DNA of 64,000 nt from Pseudorhodobacter sp. E13 (GCF_003991405.1 NZ_RPEN01000157.1:124001-188000), one strand, 5' to 3'. Positions 54,261 through 63,247 are shown, numbered from the stretch's first letter. Translations and numbers: made by a program. The notes: generated from the letters alone by a model not told the origin.

Positions 54261-54623
54261 ATGCCCCGCGTGAACCCGCTTTTGCCTGTTCTCACCGCCG
54301 CCGCACTTTGCGCCTCTGCCCCGCTCGCCTCCGCCGAGGTGGTGTTTTCCGGCGAGGCAAAGATGGGCCTTGTGTTTGATGGCGAGGATCTGAAAGCGGT
54401 CGCAGGCACACGGATCACCGCCCATGCCTATGGCGTCACAGATGGCGGCCTTGAATATGGCATCGTGCTGGATATGGATCAGGTCAACACCAAAACCTTC
54501 AACCGCACCCGCCCGCGCAGTTCCGTCTATATCCAAAGCGGCAACCACAGCCTGCGTATCGGCAATGGCGTAGATAATGCCATCCGCAGCACCATCGGCA
54601 CCCTGCCCAAGGTGGAATTCTAA
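54261..54623 (+). pseudogene. Truncated porin paralogue
   Basis: A 120-residue frame with a signal peptide (1-25, ASAEV) and the N-terminal part of a porin: EVVFSGEAKMGLVFDGEDL parallels the EVAVSGNGRMGVVYDGADL of the preceding gene. It stops after TLPKVEF, exactly where the full porin continues GDLPEIGFQDV, so about 200 residues are missing. Codon use is that of ordinary genes here rather than of the porin. It is either a gene remnant or a small exported protein. The terminal Phe is curious but may be chance. Confidence 0.65.
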
Positions 54624-54629
54624 AACCTC

Positions 54630-54672
54630 CCGCTTTCTTTTCGGCCCAAATATCCCCGCCGGAGGCACCGCC
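54630..54672 (+). repeat. Dispersed intergenic repeat, copy 7
   Basis: CGCTTTCTTTTCGGCCCAAA followed by TATCCCCGCCGGAGG. The first part matches copy 5 at 34801. It lies between the truncated porin and yggS. Confidence 0.6.
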
Positions 54673-54706
54673 CTTTCCTTTTGCGCAGCATCGGCCTAAT
54701 TTCCCG

Positions 54707-55384
54707 ATGACCGATCAAAAAGGCTTGCCCATGTCCCTGTCCGCCATCCAATCTCGTCTGCTGACTGCCTGTCAGGCCGCCGGGCGCGACCCGGCCACGT
54801 TGACCCTGATCGCGGTGTCCAAAGTGCAGCCGCTGGACCGCGTGCGCGCAGTGCTGGACGAAGGGCATCGGGTGTTCGGCGAAAACTATGTGCAGGAAGC
54901 CGCTGGCAAATGGCCCGACCTGCGGGCGGAGTTTGGTCCGGTGCAGGTGCATATGATCGGGCCGTTGCAAACCAACAAGGCCAAGCTGGCGGTGGACTTG
55001 TTTGATGCGATCCACACGCTCGACCGTCCGTCCCTTGCCACCAAACTGGCCAATCTGGCACAGGCGCGCGGCGGCAGCCCCGATCTGTTCATCCAGATCA
55101 ACACCGGCGAAGAGCCGCAGAAAGCCGGGGTTCTGCCCGGCGATGCCGATGCCTTCATCGCCGAGGCGCGGCGGCTTGATCTGCCCGTCAAGGGCCTGAT
55201 GTGCATCCCCCCCGAAGATGAACCCAGCCCCCCGCATTTCGCGGCCCTCGCCGCCATAGCCGCCCGTAACGGGTTGGCCGGGCTGTCCATGGGCATGAGC
55301 AGCGATTTTGAGGCTGCCATCGCGGCCGGGGCCACGCATATCCGCGTCGGCTCGGCCATTTTCGGCGCGCGCACTTATGCTTGA
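54707..55384 (+). CDS. yggS: YggS-family pyridoxal-phosphate homeostasis protein
   Basis: A 225-residue single-domain PLP-binding protein. The PLP lysine lies in LIAVSKVQPLD (about 34-44), the family signature FGENYVQEA follows, then HMIGPLQTNKAK, MSSDFEAAIAAGATHIRVGSAIFG. It buffers intracellular PLP and affects amino-acid pools, with no known catalytic turnover. It starts at 54707 (MTDQKG). A second ATG at 54731 is possible. The next gene overlaps its end by 8 bases. Confidence 0.93.
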   Translation: MTDQKGLPMSLSAIQSRLLTACQAAGRDPATLTLIAVSKVQPLDRVRAVLDEGHRVFGENYVQEAAGKWPDLRAEFGPVQVHMIGPLQTNKAKLAVDLFDAIHTLDRPSLATKLANLAQARGGSPDLFIQINTGEEPQKAGVLPGDADAFIAEARRLDLPVKGLMCIPPEDEPSPPHFAALAAIAARNGLAGLSMGMSSDFEAAIAAGATHIRVGSAIFGARTYA

Positions 55385-56036
55385 ACGCGCGGCGCTTTTG
55401 CTGGTGCTGGCTGCCAGCCCTGCCGCGGCGGAACAATCCTACACGGTGTTTCTGGGCGGGCATCAGCTTGGCACCCTGCGCTATGACCCCGGCGCGACAA
55501 CCGAGCTGCGCAGCACCTTTGATGGCACCCCTTTGGGCGTGTTCGACGGCGGCTATGCGGGGCGCAGCCGCCAGACCGGCGGTCAAGCCGCGCGCTATGA
55601 AGGCAAAAGCAGCGCCAAGCGCAAAAGCCGCGCGGTAGAGATTGCGACAGATCGCGCGGGGCAAGTGGTGGAGGTGACGATCACCCCCGAAAGAGACCGC
55701 ACCGCCTTGTCAAACGTGGCAGAGGTGCCAAAGGGTGTGCTGAACCCGGTGGCGGGGTTCGGTCGCCTTGTGTCGGGTAGCACCTGCCCAGAGGCGTTCA
55801 AGCTGTATGATGGCCGCCGGGTGATCGCGGTCAGCCCCGGTAAATCCAGCATCGACGGGACTGTCACGACCTGCTGGATGGACTACCGCGTCATCCTTGG
55901 CCCCGGCCACCTGTCGCCGCTGTATATCAAATCCATCGACATCAAGATGGTGTTTGACAGCAGCAAAGCCAAAACTGGCCCACAGGAATTCACGCTGCGC
56001 TCTGGCGTGTTTGAGGTGGCGTTCCGGCGCGATTAA
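55377..56036 (+). CDS. Exported protein, DUF3108-like
   Basis: A 219-residue protein with a Sec signal (1-19, PAAAEQ). The mature part, YTVFLGGHQLGTLRYD, followed by several beta-strand-like stretches, resembles DUF3108 periplasmic proteins, which are thought to bind lipid or cell-wall material. A cysteine pair (GSTCPEAF and TTCWMDY) could form a disulfide. The match is by shape, so the family call is tentative. The stop overlaps the convergent transpeptidase gene by 4 bases. Confidence 0.65.
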   Translation: MLERAALLLVLAASPAAAEQSYTVFLGGHQLGTLRYDPGATTELRSTFDGTPLGVFDGGYAGRSRQTGGQAARYEGKSSAKRKSRAVEIATDRAGQVVEVTITPERDRTALSNVAEVPKGVLNPVAGFGRLVSGSTCPEAFKLYDGRRVIAVSPGKSSIDGTVTTCWMDYRVILGPGHLSPLYIKSIDIKMVFDSSKAKTGPQEFTLRSGVFEVAFRRD

Positions 56037-56533
56037 CGTGAAACGATCAGCCGCGCCCCAAGTGAAATGCGCGCGGCGATCCACAGCAGGTCGTGGCGCG
56101 CAAAGGCCACGCAGCCTGCCGTCGGATAAGCCACCCGCCGCCATGTGTGCAGAAAAATCGCTGATCCTTTGCCCGGCACTGCACCCGGCCAGTTCCAATC
56201 GGTGATCATCACCAGATCATACAGCGGATCGGCGCGGCGCATCTGCTCATGGCTGAACGGGTGCGGCCTGCGGACCAAGTGGTTATAGGCCGGGTCCGCC
56301 ACATCATCGGACCACAGATCGCCCAGCCGGATCGGCTGCGCCCAGCCGGGCAGGGATGCGCCGCGCAAACGGTCGGGGCGGTAATACATGCCCATGATGC
56401 GATGCACGCCCACAGGTGTCGCCCCATCGCCTTCGCGCTTGTCCGCGCGTATCCCACCGCGCCCGATGGTGCAGGCAAAGCGGCGGCCCGCAAACAGCAC
56501 GCCTGTCGGGGTCAGCCGCAGATCGCCCGTCAT
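56033..56533 (-). CDS. L,D-transpeptidase (YkuD-like)
   Basis: A 166-residue catalytic domain. The active-site block is [18 protein letters not shown], with catalytic Cys about residue 142 and the upstream His about 130. This PTxGCV form belongs to the L,D-transpeptidase relatives that crosslink peptidoglycan or attach lipoproteins. No signal peptide is visible, so export may need another route or a different start. The start overlaps ribA by ATGA. Confidence 0.8.
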   Translation of the reverse strand: MTGDLRLTPTGVLFAGRRFACTIGRGGIRADKREGDGATPVGVHRIMGMYYRPDRLRGASLPGWAQPIRLGDLWSDDVADPAYNHLVRRPHPFSHEQMRRADPLYDLVMITDWNWPGAVPGKGSAIFLHTWRRVAYPTAGCVAFARHDLLWIAARISLGARLIVSR

Positions 56534-57612
56534 AGCAGATGCCCCGATTTCGCGGCCTTGGTCGCCAGATACGCGGCATTCTGGTCGGTTTTGCCCACCC
56601 GCAGCGGCACGCGTTCGGCCACGCGGATGCCCATCGCCTCCATCATGGCGAGTTTGGCAGGGTTATTGGTCAGCAGGCGCACAGCGGAAAATCCCAATTC
56701 CCGCAGGATGGAAGCGCCAAGGCGAAAATCACGCTCATCATCCTCAAAGCCAAGGCGATGGTTGGCCTCTACCGTGTCAAAGCCTTGATCTTGCAGGGAA
56801 TAGGCGCGCATCTTATTGGCAAGCCCAATCCCGCGCCCCTCTTGGTTGAGGTAGAGCAGGATGCCTGCACCTTCGGCCCCCATCTGGGTCAGGGCGGCAT
56901 GCAGTTGCGGGCCGCAATCACATTTCAGGCTGCCCAGCACATCCCCGGTAAAACAAGCGGAGTGCAGCCGGGCCAGAACCGGGGCGGCGCGGTCGGGGCG
57001 ACCCACCTCTATCGCGTAATGCTCTGGCCCGCCGTCTTCGGGGCGCAATACATGCACGCGGCCCGCGCCTGCGGCGGCCATCGGCAAACGTGCCGCGCTG
57101 ACAGGATGCAGCGGAGAGCTGCGCGTCAGCTCTGGCATAATCGCGGCAAGGGGCAGGCGGGTCAGCGCCTCGGCCCCCGGCAGATCCGGGGGCACCGCAA
57201 CCGCGACAATGGCGGGCAGCAGCGGCGCAGATTTCGCCAGCAGAATCGCCGCGCGGTGCAGATCGGCGTGGCCATCGCGCAGGCTGCGCAAAGGGCCTTT
57301 CATCGGAAAGCGCAGATCATCCGCGGGGTCCGCCAGCGCGCGCAACCAATCCATTCCGGTGTCAGGCGGCACGACGATGCGCACCAGATCGCCATCATAG
57401 GCCGGGGTTTTCAGGGTTTCCGCCCGCCGCGCCGTCAGCGCCAGTTCCAGCGGGCCAAGCGCCTGCATCTCCTCCAGCCGCGTTTGCCCCAGCGATTCCA
57501 CCGCAACGACCAGCAAGGCCCGCGTGCCATCCTGCACCAGAACCGGCACGCCCATCCGCAAATCGCCCCGCGCGCGGGTCAATTGTTCAACGATCGAAAG
57601 GCCGAGCACCAT
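56530..57612 (-). CDS. ribA: GTP cyclohydrolase II with N-terminal extension
   Basis: A 360-residue protein, first committed step of riboflavin synthesis. The GCHII domain is at about 185-360 with zinc cysteines C220, C231 and C233 ([18 protein letters not shown]) and the [15 protein letters not shown] catalytic loop. Residues 1-175 occupy the place of DHBP synthase in RibBA but lack the acidic DDEDRENEGD-type site, so this domain is probably not a synthase. The ATG at 57612 is preferred over one at 57678. It is not under a visible riboswitch, unlike ribH2. Confidence 0.9.
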   Translation of the reverse strand: MVLGLSIVEQLTRARGDLRMGVPVLVQDGTRALLVVAVESLGQTRLEEMQALGPLELALTARRAETLKTPAYDGDLVRIVVPPDTGMDWLRALADPADDLRFPMKGPLRSLRDGHADLHRAAILLAKSAPLLPAIVAVAVPPDLPGAEALTRLPLAAIMPELTRSSPLHPVSAARLPMAAAGAGRVHVLRPEDGGPEHYAIEVGRPDRAAPVLARLHSACFTGDVLGSLKCDCGPQLHAALTQMGAEGAGILLYLNQEGRGIGLANKMRAYSLQDQGFDTVEANHRLGFEDDERDFRLGASILRELGFSAVRLLTNNPAKLAMMEAMGIRVAERVPLRVGKTDQNAAYLATKAAKSGHLL

Positions 57613-57679
57613 GTTTGCGTCCTTGTTCTGCGCCTTTGATGTAACCGCAGCCGCAGGAAATTGAAACATACCGCCCAAA

Positions 57680-57699
57680 TCTCACACGACCCCGTGAGA
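57680..57699. promoter_or_regulatory. Inverted repeat in the ribA/response-regulator promoter region
   Basis: TCTCAC and GTGAGA with 8 bases between, in the divergent region 57613-57769. AAGAAGGAG at 57753-57761 is the ribosome-binding site of the response regulator. Confidence 0.4.
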
Positions 57700-57769
57700 A
57701 GTTTGCAGCATATCTTGCCGAAACGGTGTTGCAGGCGCATCTCAAACACAAGCAAGAAGGAGCACGACA

Positions 57770-58456
57770 ATGGCATCATTGCGCAAAATTCTGTTGGTGG
57801 ACGACGACGACGACCTGCGCGAGGCGCTGAGCGAGCAGTTGGTCATGACCGAAGACTTCGATGTGTTCGAGGCCGGGAACGGTGCGGATGGAATGGAACG
57901 GGCGAAAGCCGATCTGTATGATCTGGTGATCCTTGATGTCGGCCTGCCCGATACCGATGGCCGAGAGCTGTGCCGCCGGATGCGGAAAGTGGGTGTGAAA
58001 AGCCCGATCCTGATGTTGACCGGCCATGACACGGATGCCGATACCATTCTGGGGCTGGACGCAGGCGCGAATGATTACATCACCAAGCCGTTCAAATTCC
58101 CGGTGCTTCTGGCCCGTATCCGCGCGCAATTGCGCCAGCATGAACAGTCGGAAGATGCGGTGTTCCAGCTTGGGCCATATACGTTCAAGCCCGCGCAGAA
58201 ACTGCTGCTGGATGAGAAGGACAAGAAAATCCGTCTGACCGAGAAAGAGACGAATATTCTGAAATTCCTCTATCGGGCATCTTCCAGCGTGGTGGCGCGG
58301 GATGTGCTGCTGCATGAGGTTTGGGGCTATAACGCCGGGGTCACGACCCACACGTTAGAGACACATATCTACCGGTTGCGCCAGAAGATTGAGCCTGATC
58401 CCTCGAACGCGCGCTTGCTGGTGACAGAGTCGGGCGGCTATCGACTTGTTGCCTGA
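57770..58456 (+). CDS. OmpR-family response regulator
   Basis: A 228-residue two-component regulator. Receiver domain: acidic pocket D11-D13, phosphorylated D56 (LVILDVGLP), T84 and K106 (ITKPFKFP). C-terminal winged helix from about 130, with LTEKETNILKFLYRASSSVVARDVLL and THTLETHIYRLRQKIE. The sequence pattern resembles CenR, an envelope regulator in alphaproteobacteria including Rhodobacter, but I am not certain. No histidine kinase is adjacent, as is also the case for cenR. Confidence 0.85.
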   Translation: MASLRKILLVDDDDDLREALSEQLVMTEDFDVFEAGNGADGMERAKADLYDLVILDVGLPDTDGRELCRRMRKVGVKSPILMLTGHDTDADTILGLDAGANDYITKPFKFPVLLARIRAQLRQHEQSEDAVFQLGPYTFKPAQKLLLDEKDKKIRLTEKETNILKFLYRASSSVVARDVLLHEVWGYNAGVTTHTLETHIYRLRQKIEPDPSNARLLVTESGGYRLVA

Positions 58457-58579
58457 CTGCCATACTACGGCAGAATCTCAATCTTGGCGCAGCAGATTCG
58501 GCTTTTCTGACGTATAGTGGTTGTATTGGTTCCCCTTGTCGCGTCGGGGTTATGGCGCGGCATCCTCCCTGTTGGACCT

Positions 58580-58608
58580 GGCCGGGCATACGCGCCCGGC
58601 CTTTTTTT
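58580..58608 (+). terminator. Intrinsic terminator downstream of the response regulator
   Basis: GGCCGGGC and GCCCGGCC with a 6-base loop followed by seven T. A strong rightward Rho-independent terminator about 125 bases after the response-regulator stop. Confidence 0.92.
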
Positions 58609-58617
58609 GTCTTGGTG

Positions 58618-60051
58618 TCAGGGGTTTGCCTTGTTCAACGCGGCAATGGCCGCCGATGACCCCATGGACCAAAGGGTTTCAGCCGCACGCGTCAGCGGGG
58701 GCTGCATGCGGTCTGCCAGATCGGCGGGAAACACCTCTCGCAAGGCCAAAAGGGCCGCTGCCTTGGCGGCGGGTGTGGGGGCAGCGGCCAAAACGGCCTG
58801 CATTTTTGTGGCCAGCGGGTCACGCACATCTATCGGTTTGCCGGCCTCATCGGTGCCACTGACATAGCGCATCCATGCCGCCACGGCGAGGAACAGGCCG
58901 GGTGCTGCGCGCCCCGCGTCAAGGTTTTCGCGCAGGGTGCCAAGGATACGCTGCGGCAGTTTCTGGCTGCCATCCATCGCGATTTGCCATGTGCGGTGCC
59001 GGATATTCGGGTTGGCATAGCGATCAAACAAGGCATCGGCATAGGCGCTTAGGCTGACATTGGGCGGGGCTGTCACGGCGGGCATGATTTCGGCCCAAAG
59101 ACGGCGGACATAGGCGGCGAAGACCGGGTCCGCCACCGTGTCGGCGATGGTTTCATGCCCCGCCAGGTAGCCGGTATAGGCCAGCGCCGAATGGGTGCCG
59201 TTCAGCATGCGCAGTTTCATATGTTCATGCGCGGTGACATTGGCAACCAGTTCCACCCCGGCGGCGGCCAGATCGGGGCGTGCGCCATTCACAAAATCAT
59301 CCTCTACCGCCCATTGCGCAAAGGCTTCGTGCATCACCGGGGCGGCATCGGGGCGGCCTGTCATGTCTGCCACGCGGGCGATATCGGCGGGCGTCGTGGC
59401 AGGGGTAATCCGGTCCACCATGGTAGAGGGAAAACGCCCCTGTGCCGCGATCCAATCGGCCAGACCTGCATCCAGCAAGCGCGCCAGCTCCAGCACCAGC
59501 CCGCGCAGCAGCTTGCCGTTCTCCGGCAGGTTGTCACAGGTCAGCACCGTAAAGGGTGGCAGCCCCGCCGCGCGGCGCATCTGCAAGGCACGCACCAGAA
59601 AACCGGGGGCCGAGACGGGCAGCGCATGGGCCAGATCATGCTGGATATCCGGATGGTCGCGGTTCAGCGTCCCCGTCGCCGGGTTGTGGCAATAGCCCTT
59701 TTCGGTGACGGTCAGGCTGACAATCTTGACCTTTGGGTCGGTCATCGCGGCCAGAACCGCCGCCGGGTCTTCGGGGGCGACCAGCACATCGTTCAGCACT
59801 GTGATCCAGCGCGGCACCGCCCCCGCCGCTGTCAGCGCAACCGAGGTATAGCCCCAATCCTGCCCACGCAACGCATCGCGCGTATCGGGACTGCGCAGCG
59901 ATACCCCCACAATCCCCCAATCCCCGCCCGAGGCCGCCATCGCATCAGCGATGTAAATGCAGCCAAAGGCGCGAAAGAACGCGCCAAGCCCCAGATGCAC
60001 GATGCCAGTGGCCGGCTTGGCGGGGTGATCAGCGGGCAAGCCAGCCTCCAT
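58618..60051 (-). CDS. uxuB: Mannitol dehydrogenase family, D-mannonate (fructuronate) oxidoreductase
   Basis: A 477-residue NAD-dependent polyol dehydrogenase: N-terminal Rossmann part (GIVHLGLGAFFRAF at about 16-29), VTEKGYCHNP, TCDNLPENGKLLRGL, VDRITP and the catalytic KLRMLNGTHSALAYTG. The neighbours uxaC, kduI and kduD identify the substrate as fructuronate, giving mannonate in hexuronate breakdown. It overlaps kduD by 23 bases and is last in the unit. Confidence 0.88.
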   Translation of the reverse strand: MEAGLPADHPAKPATGIVHLGLGAFFRAFGCIYIADAMAASGGDWGIVGVSLRSPDTRDALRGQDWGYTSVALTAAGAVPRWITVLNDVLVAPEDPAAVLAAMTDPKVKIVSLTVTEKGYCHNPATGTLNRDHPDIQHDLAHALPVSAPGFLVRALQMRRAAGLPPFTVLTCDNLPENGKLLRGLVLELARLLDAGLADWIAAQGRFPSTMVDRITPATTPADIARVADMTGRPDAAPVMHEAFAQWAVEDDFVNGARPDLAAAGVELVANVTAHEHMKLRMLNGTHSALAYTGYLAGHETIADTVADPVFAAYVRRLWAEIMPAVTAPPNVSLSAYADALFDRYANPNIRHRTWQIAMDGSQKLPQRILGTLRENLDAGRAAPGLFLAVAAWMRYVSGTDEAGKPIDVRDPLATKMQAVLAAAPTPAAKAAALLALREVFPADLADRMQPPLTRAAETLWSMGSSAAIAALNKANP

Positions 60052-60772
60052 CCACGTTCAGAACTGCGCCATGCACATATTTCGCCGCAGGGGTGCAGAG
60101 ATAAACCGCTGCCCCCGCGATATCTTCGGCTTGGCCCCAACGCCCTGCCGGTATCCGTTCCAATATCGCGCGGTTGCGGTCGGCATCGGCGCGCAGGGCT
60201 TCGGTGTTGTTCGTCTCGATATAGCCGGGGGCCACGGCGTTGACGTTGATGCCTTTGGCCGCCCATTCATTCGCCAGCAGCTTGGTCAGCCCCACGACCC
60301 CATGTTTGGACGCGGTATAAGACGGCACGCGGATGCCGCCCTGAAACGACAGCAAGGACGCGATATTGACCACCGCCCCTTGCCCGCCCCGCGCAAAGGC
60401 CGCCTTGGCAAAGGCCTGCGTGGTAAAGAACAGCGCCTTGAGGTTTACGTCCATCACCGCATCCCAATCGGACTCGGTAAACTCTACCGCATCGGCGCGG
60501 CGAATGATGCCTGCGTTGTTGACCAGTATGTCGATCCCGGCCCCGTCGAACAGCCCTTGCCCCGCCATCGGGTCCGCGAAATCCACCAGGACAGAGGAGG
60601 CCGTGCCACCCGCGCCCGTAATCCGCGCAACCGTGTCATCACAGGCGCGGCGCCCTGCGCACAGCACCTCTGCCCCGGCTTGGGCCAGCCCGATGGCAAT
60701 GGCCTGCCCGATGCCGGTATTGGCCCCCGTCACCAAAGCGCGGCGACCGTTCAGGGAAAAGGCCGCGTTCAC
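60029..60772 (-). CDS. kduD: 2-dehydro-3-deoxy-D-gluconate 5-dehydrogenase (KduD), SDR
   Basis: A 247-residue short-chain dehydrogenase. Cofactor motif TGANTGIG (15-22), NNAG near 85, catalytic Ser in NIASLLSF and YTASK in the YxxxK position. The phrase SYTASKHGVVGLTKLLANEWA and GYIETNNTEALRAD are typical of KduD. It reduces 2,5-diketo-3-deoxygluconate to KDG. It overlaps kduI by ATGA and uxuB by 23 bases. Confidence 0.9.
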   Translation of the reverse strand: MNAAFSLNGRRALVTGANTGIGQAIAIGLAQAGAEVLCAGRRACDDTVARITGAGGTASSVLVDFADPMAGQGLFDGAGIDILVNNAGIIRRADAVEFTESDWDAVMDVNLKALFFTTQAFAKAAFARGGQGAVVNIASLLSFQGGIRVPSYTASKHGVVGLTKLLANEWAAKGINVNAVAPGYIETNNTEALRADADRNRAILERIPAGRWGQAEDIAGAAVYLCTPAAKYVHGAVLNVDGGWLAR

Positions 60773-61593
60773 CGCAAATCCTCCATCGCGATCATGTCCA
60801 TATCGGTGAAATCGACGTTATCGCCCGCCATCGCCCAGCAGAAGGTATAAGACGCAGTGCCCGCCCCCGAATGCACCGACCACGGCGGGGAAAGAACCGC
60901 CTCTTCATTCGCCATCACGATATGGCGGGTTTGCGATGGTTCGCCCATCAGGTGGAACACACGCTGGTTTTCTGGCAGTTCGAAGTAAAGATACGCCTCC
61001 ATCCGGCGGTCATGGATATGCGCAGGCATGGTGTTCCAGACAGAGCCGGGCGCGAATTGGGTGTAGCCCATCAGAAGTTGGCAGCTTTGGCACACATCAG
61101 GGTGCAGGAATTGGATGATGACCCGTTCATTCGCAGTTTCGCGCGCGCCCAATTCCACACGGCGGGCATCGGCCAGTTTGATCAACCGGGTCGGATAGGT
61201 TTGATGCGCCGGGGCTGACAGAACGTAATACCGGCCCTTGCCTTCAAAGGTCACAGGTCCGGCACCTTTGCCGATATACAGCACTTCGCCGTTTTCCAAC
61301 CTGTGGCTGGTGCCGCCCACGCTGACGTTGCCTGCCTCGCCAATGTTCAGCACGCCCATCTCGCGGCGATCAAGGATAGAGGCGGTTCCGGTTTCGGCCA
61401 CTTTGTCCAGCGTCAGCTTGCCACCCGCAGGCACGGCAGACCCAAGGATCAACCGGTCATAATGGCTGTAAACCAGATTGATCTCTCCTTCTGCGAACAG
61501 GCCGCCGACATGGAAATGGTCGCGCAATTGCTCGGTGTCCAGCGTGCGGGCGGTGGCGGGATCAATGGCGTAACGGGTCTGGGTTTTCAGCAT
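60769..61593 (-). CDS. kduI: 5-dehydro-4-deoxy-D-glucuronate isomerase (KduI)
   Basis: A 274-residue cupin enzyme. The ATG at 61593 begins the family N-terminus LKTQTRYAIDP. Metal ligands lie in the block MPAHIHDRRMEAYLYFELPE (key H, H, E), with the later HSGAGTASYTFCWAMAGDN. It converts 5-keto-4-deoxyuronate from pectin oligomers to 2,5-diketo-3-deoxygluconate, the substrate of KduD. The ORF upstream of 61593 is a shadow of uxaC. Confidence 0.93.
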   Translation of the reverse strand: MLKTQTRYAIDPATARTLDTEQLRDHFHVGGLFAEGEINLVYSHYDRLILGSAVPAGGKLTLDKVAETGTASILDRREMGVLNIGEAGNVSVGGTSHRLENGEVLYIGKGAGPVTFEGKGRYYVLSAPAHQTYPTRLIKLADARRVELGARETANERVIIQFLHPDVCQSCQLLMGYTQFAPGSVWNTMPAHIHDRRMEAYLYFELPENQRVFHLMGEPSQTRHIVMANEEAVLSPPWSVHSGAGTASYTFCWAMAGDNVDFTDMDMIAMEDLR

Positions 61594-61678
61594 GTGTCTG
61601 GTCTTTCTTTTTGAAGTGGGTCGCGCTTGCGCGCGGAAGGTCAGGCGCCGCTGCGCCGGTGTGTCGCGTGGGCTGGGG

Positions 61679-63085
61679 TCACAGCCGATAGGCTTGTTTC
61701 GCCAGCCGGTAGGCAAGATCGGTCGCGACCTCATGCGCCTCCTCCTCCTCCAGCCGCCCGGTGGCGACCAGCGTGGCAAGAAAAGAGCAATCGGCGCGGC
61801 GGGCCACATCGTGACGCGCAGGAATAGAGCAGAAGGCGCGGGTATCATCGTTGAAGCCCACGGTATTGTAAAAGCCCGCCGTCTCGGTCGCCATTTCGCG
61901 AAAGCGCATCATGCCTTCATAGCTGTCATGGAACCACCACGGCGGCCCAAGCCGCAACGCCGGATAGACCCCCGCCAAGGGGGCCAGTTCGCGCGCATAG
62001 GTGGTTTCGTCCAGCGTGAACAGAATGATCGTCAGATCAGGCCGCCCGCCCACCGCATTCAGCAAGGGGCGCAAGGCGCTGACGTAATCGGTGCGGGTGG
62101 GGATGTCATAGCCCTTGTCGCGGCCAAACCGCACCATGATATCCGCCGAATGGTTGCGGAAAGAGCCGGGATGGATTTGCAGCACCAAGCCGTCATCAAG
62201 GCTCATCCTCGCCATTTCCGTCAGCATATGGCCACGGAACCGGTCGGCATCTTCGGGGCTGCACTGTCCGCGCAGGGCCTTGTCAAACAGGGCTGCTGCC
62301 ACATCGGGGGCAAGGTCTTCGGTGCGGGCGGTCGGGTGGCCGTGATCGGATGACGTGGCGCCAAAGCTTTTGAAAAAGGCGCGGCGGTTGCGATGGGCGG
62401 CCAGATAGCCGGCCCAAGTGGTCGCATCCTCGCCCGTCATTTCGCCCAGCCGCTCGACATTCTGGGCAAAGCCGGCAAACTCCGGGTCCACCACCGCATC
62501 GGGGCGGTAAGCGGTGACAACCTTGCCCGTCCAGCCGCTGTCGCGGATCATCTTGTGCCAGCGCAGATCGTCGATCGCGCTTTCAGTGGTGGAAATCGCC
62601 TCGATCCTGAAGCGTTCAAACAATGCGCGGGGGCGGAAGGCATCTTGGGTCAGGCACGCGGCGATCTGGTCATAAATCGCATCTGCATTCGCGGCGCACA
62701 GCCGTTCCGTGATGCCAAACACATCCTGAAACGCGTGATCCACCCAGAGCCGCGACGGGGTGCCGCGAAACAGGTGGTAATTCTGCGCAAACAGCCGCCA
62801 TATCTTGCGCGGGTCTTGCTCGGTCGGGCCGCCGTCACTGCGTGGCACGCCCAGCCGTTCCAGCGGGATGCCTTGGGAATGCAGCATCCGAAAGACATAG
62901 TGATCGGGGGTGACGAAAAGCTGTGCCGGATCAGGGAAGGCAGCGTTTTCGGCGAACCAGCGCGGGTCGGTATGGCCATGCGGGCTGATGATCGGCAGGT
63001 CGCGCACGCCGTCATACAGCCGCCGCGCGAGGCTGCGCAGCGTGGCATCCACCGGAAACAACCGATTTTCATCCAGCAGGCTCAC
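61679..63085 (-). CDS. uxaC: Glucuronate/galacturonate isomerase
   Basis: A 468-residue TIM-barrel isomerase acting on D-glucuronate and D-galacturonate. PIISPHGHTDPRWFAEN (about 31-47) carries the metal-binding HxH. HPGSFRNHSADIMVRFGRDKGYDIP and EYxGM-type WWFHDSYEGMMRF follow. I prefer the GTG at 63085 because GGGGGGAG lies just upstream. An ATG at 63112 would add 9 residues and lacks a site. It is first in the leftward uxaC-kduI-kduD-uxuB unit. Confidence 0.93.
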   Translation of the reverse strand: MSLLDENRLFPVDATLRSLARRLYDGVRDLPIISPHGHTDPRWFAENAAFPDPAQLFVTPDHYVFRMLHSQGIPLERLGVPRSDGGPTEQDPRKIWRLFAQNYHLFRGTPSRLWVDHAFQDVFGITERLCAANADAIYDQIAACLTQDAFRPRALFERFRIEAISTTESAIDDLRWHKMIRDSGWTGKVVTAYRPDAVVDPEFAGFAQNVERLGEMTGEDATTWAGYLAAHRNRRAFFKSFGATSSDHGHPTARTEDLAPDVAAALFDKALRGQCSPEDADRFRGHMLTEMARMSLDDGLVLQIHPGSFRNHSADIMVRFGRDKGYDIPTRTDYVSALRPLLNAVGGRPDLTIILFTLDETTYARELAPLAGVYPALRLGPPWWFHDSYEGMMRFREMATETAGFYNTVGFNDDTRAFCSIPARHDVARRADCSFLATLVATGRLEEEEAHEVATDLAYRLAKQAYRL

Positions 63086-63174
63086 GGCACTCCCCCCTTT
63101 TAACCCATCCAACGGCAGACCGATTGTCGTGCTGGCTTGGCAAGTAATAACCTAGTATACGACTTTTACCGAGT

Positions 63175-63192
63175 CAACTGGTATCCCAGTTG
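63175..63192. promoter_or_regulatory. Candidate operator of the GntR-type hexuronate regulator
   Basis: CAACTGG and CCAGTTG with TATC between form an 18-base near-palindrome in the divergent uxaC/regulator gap. A related GTATAC core lies at 63155-63160. FadR-subfamily regulators such as ExuR and UxuR bind similar TGGTATACCA-like sites. Confidence 0.6.
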
Positions 63193-63247
63193 TGCTGACG
63201 GGGCTTTGCTGTATTCTGATGATCGTTGCGCCACGGGGGGCCGCCCA

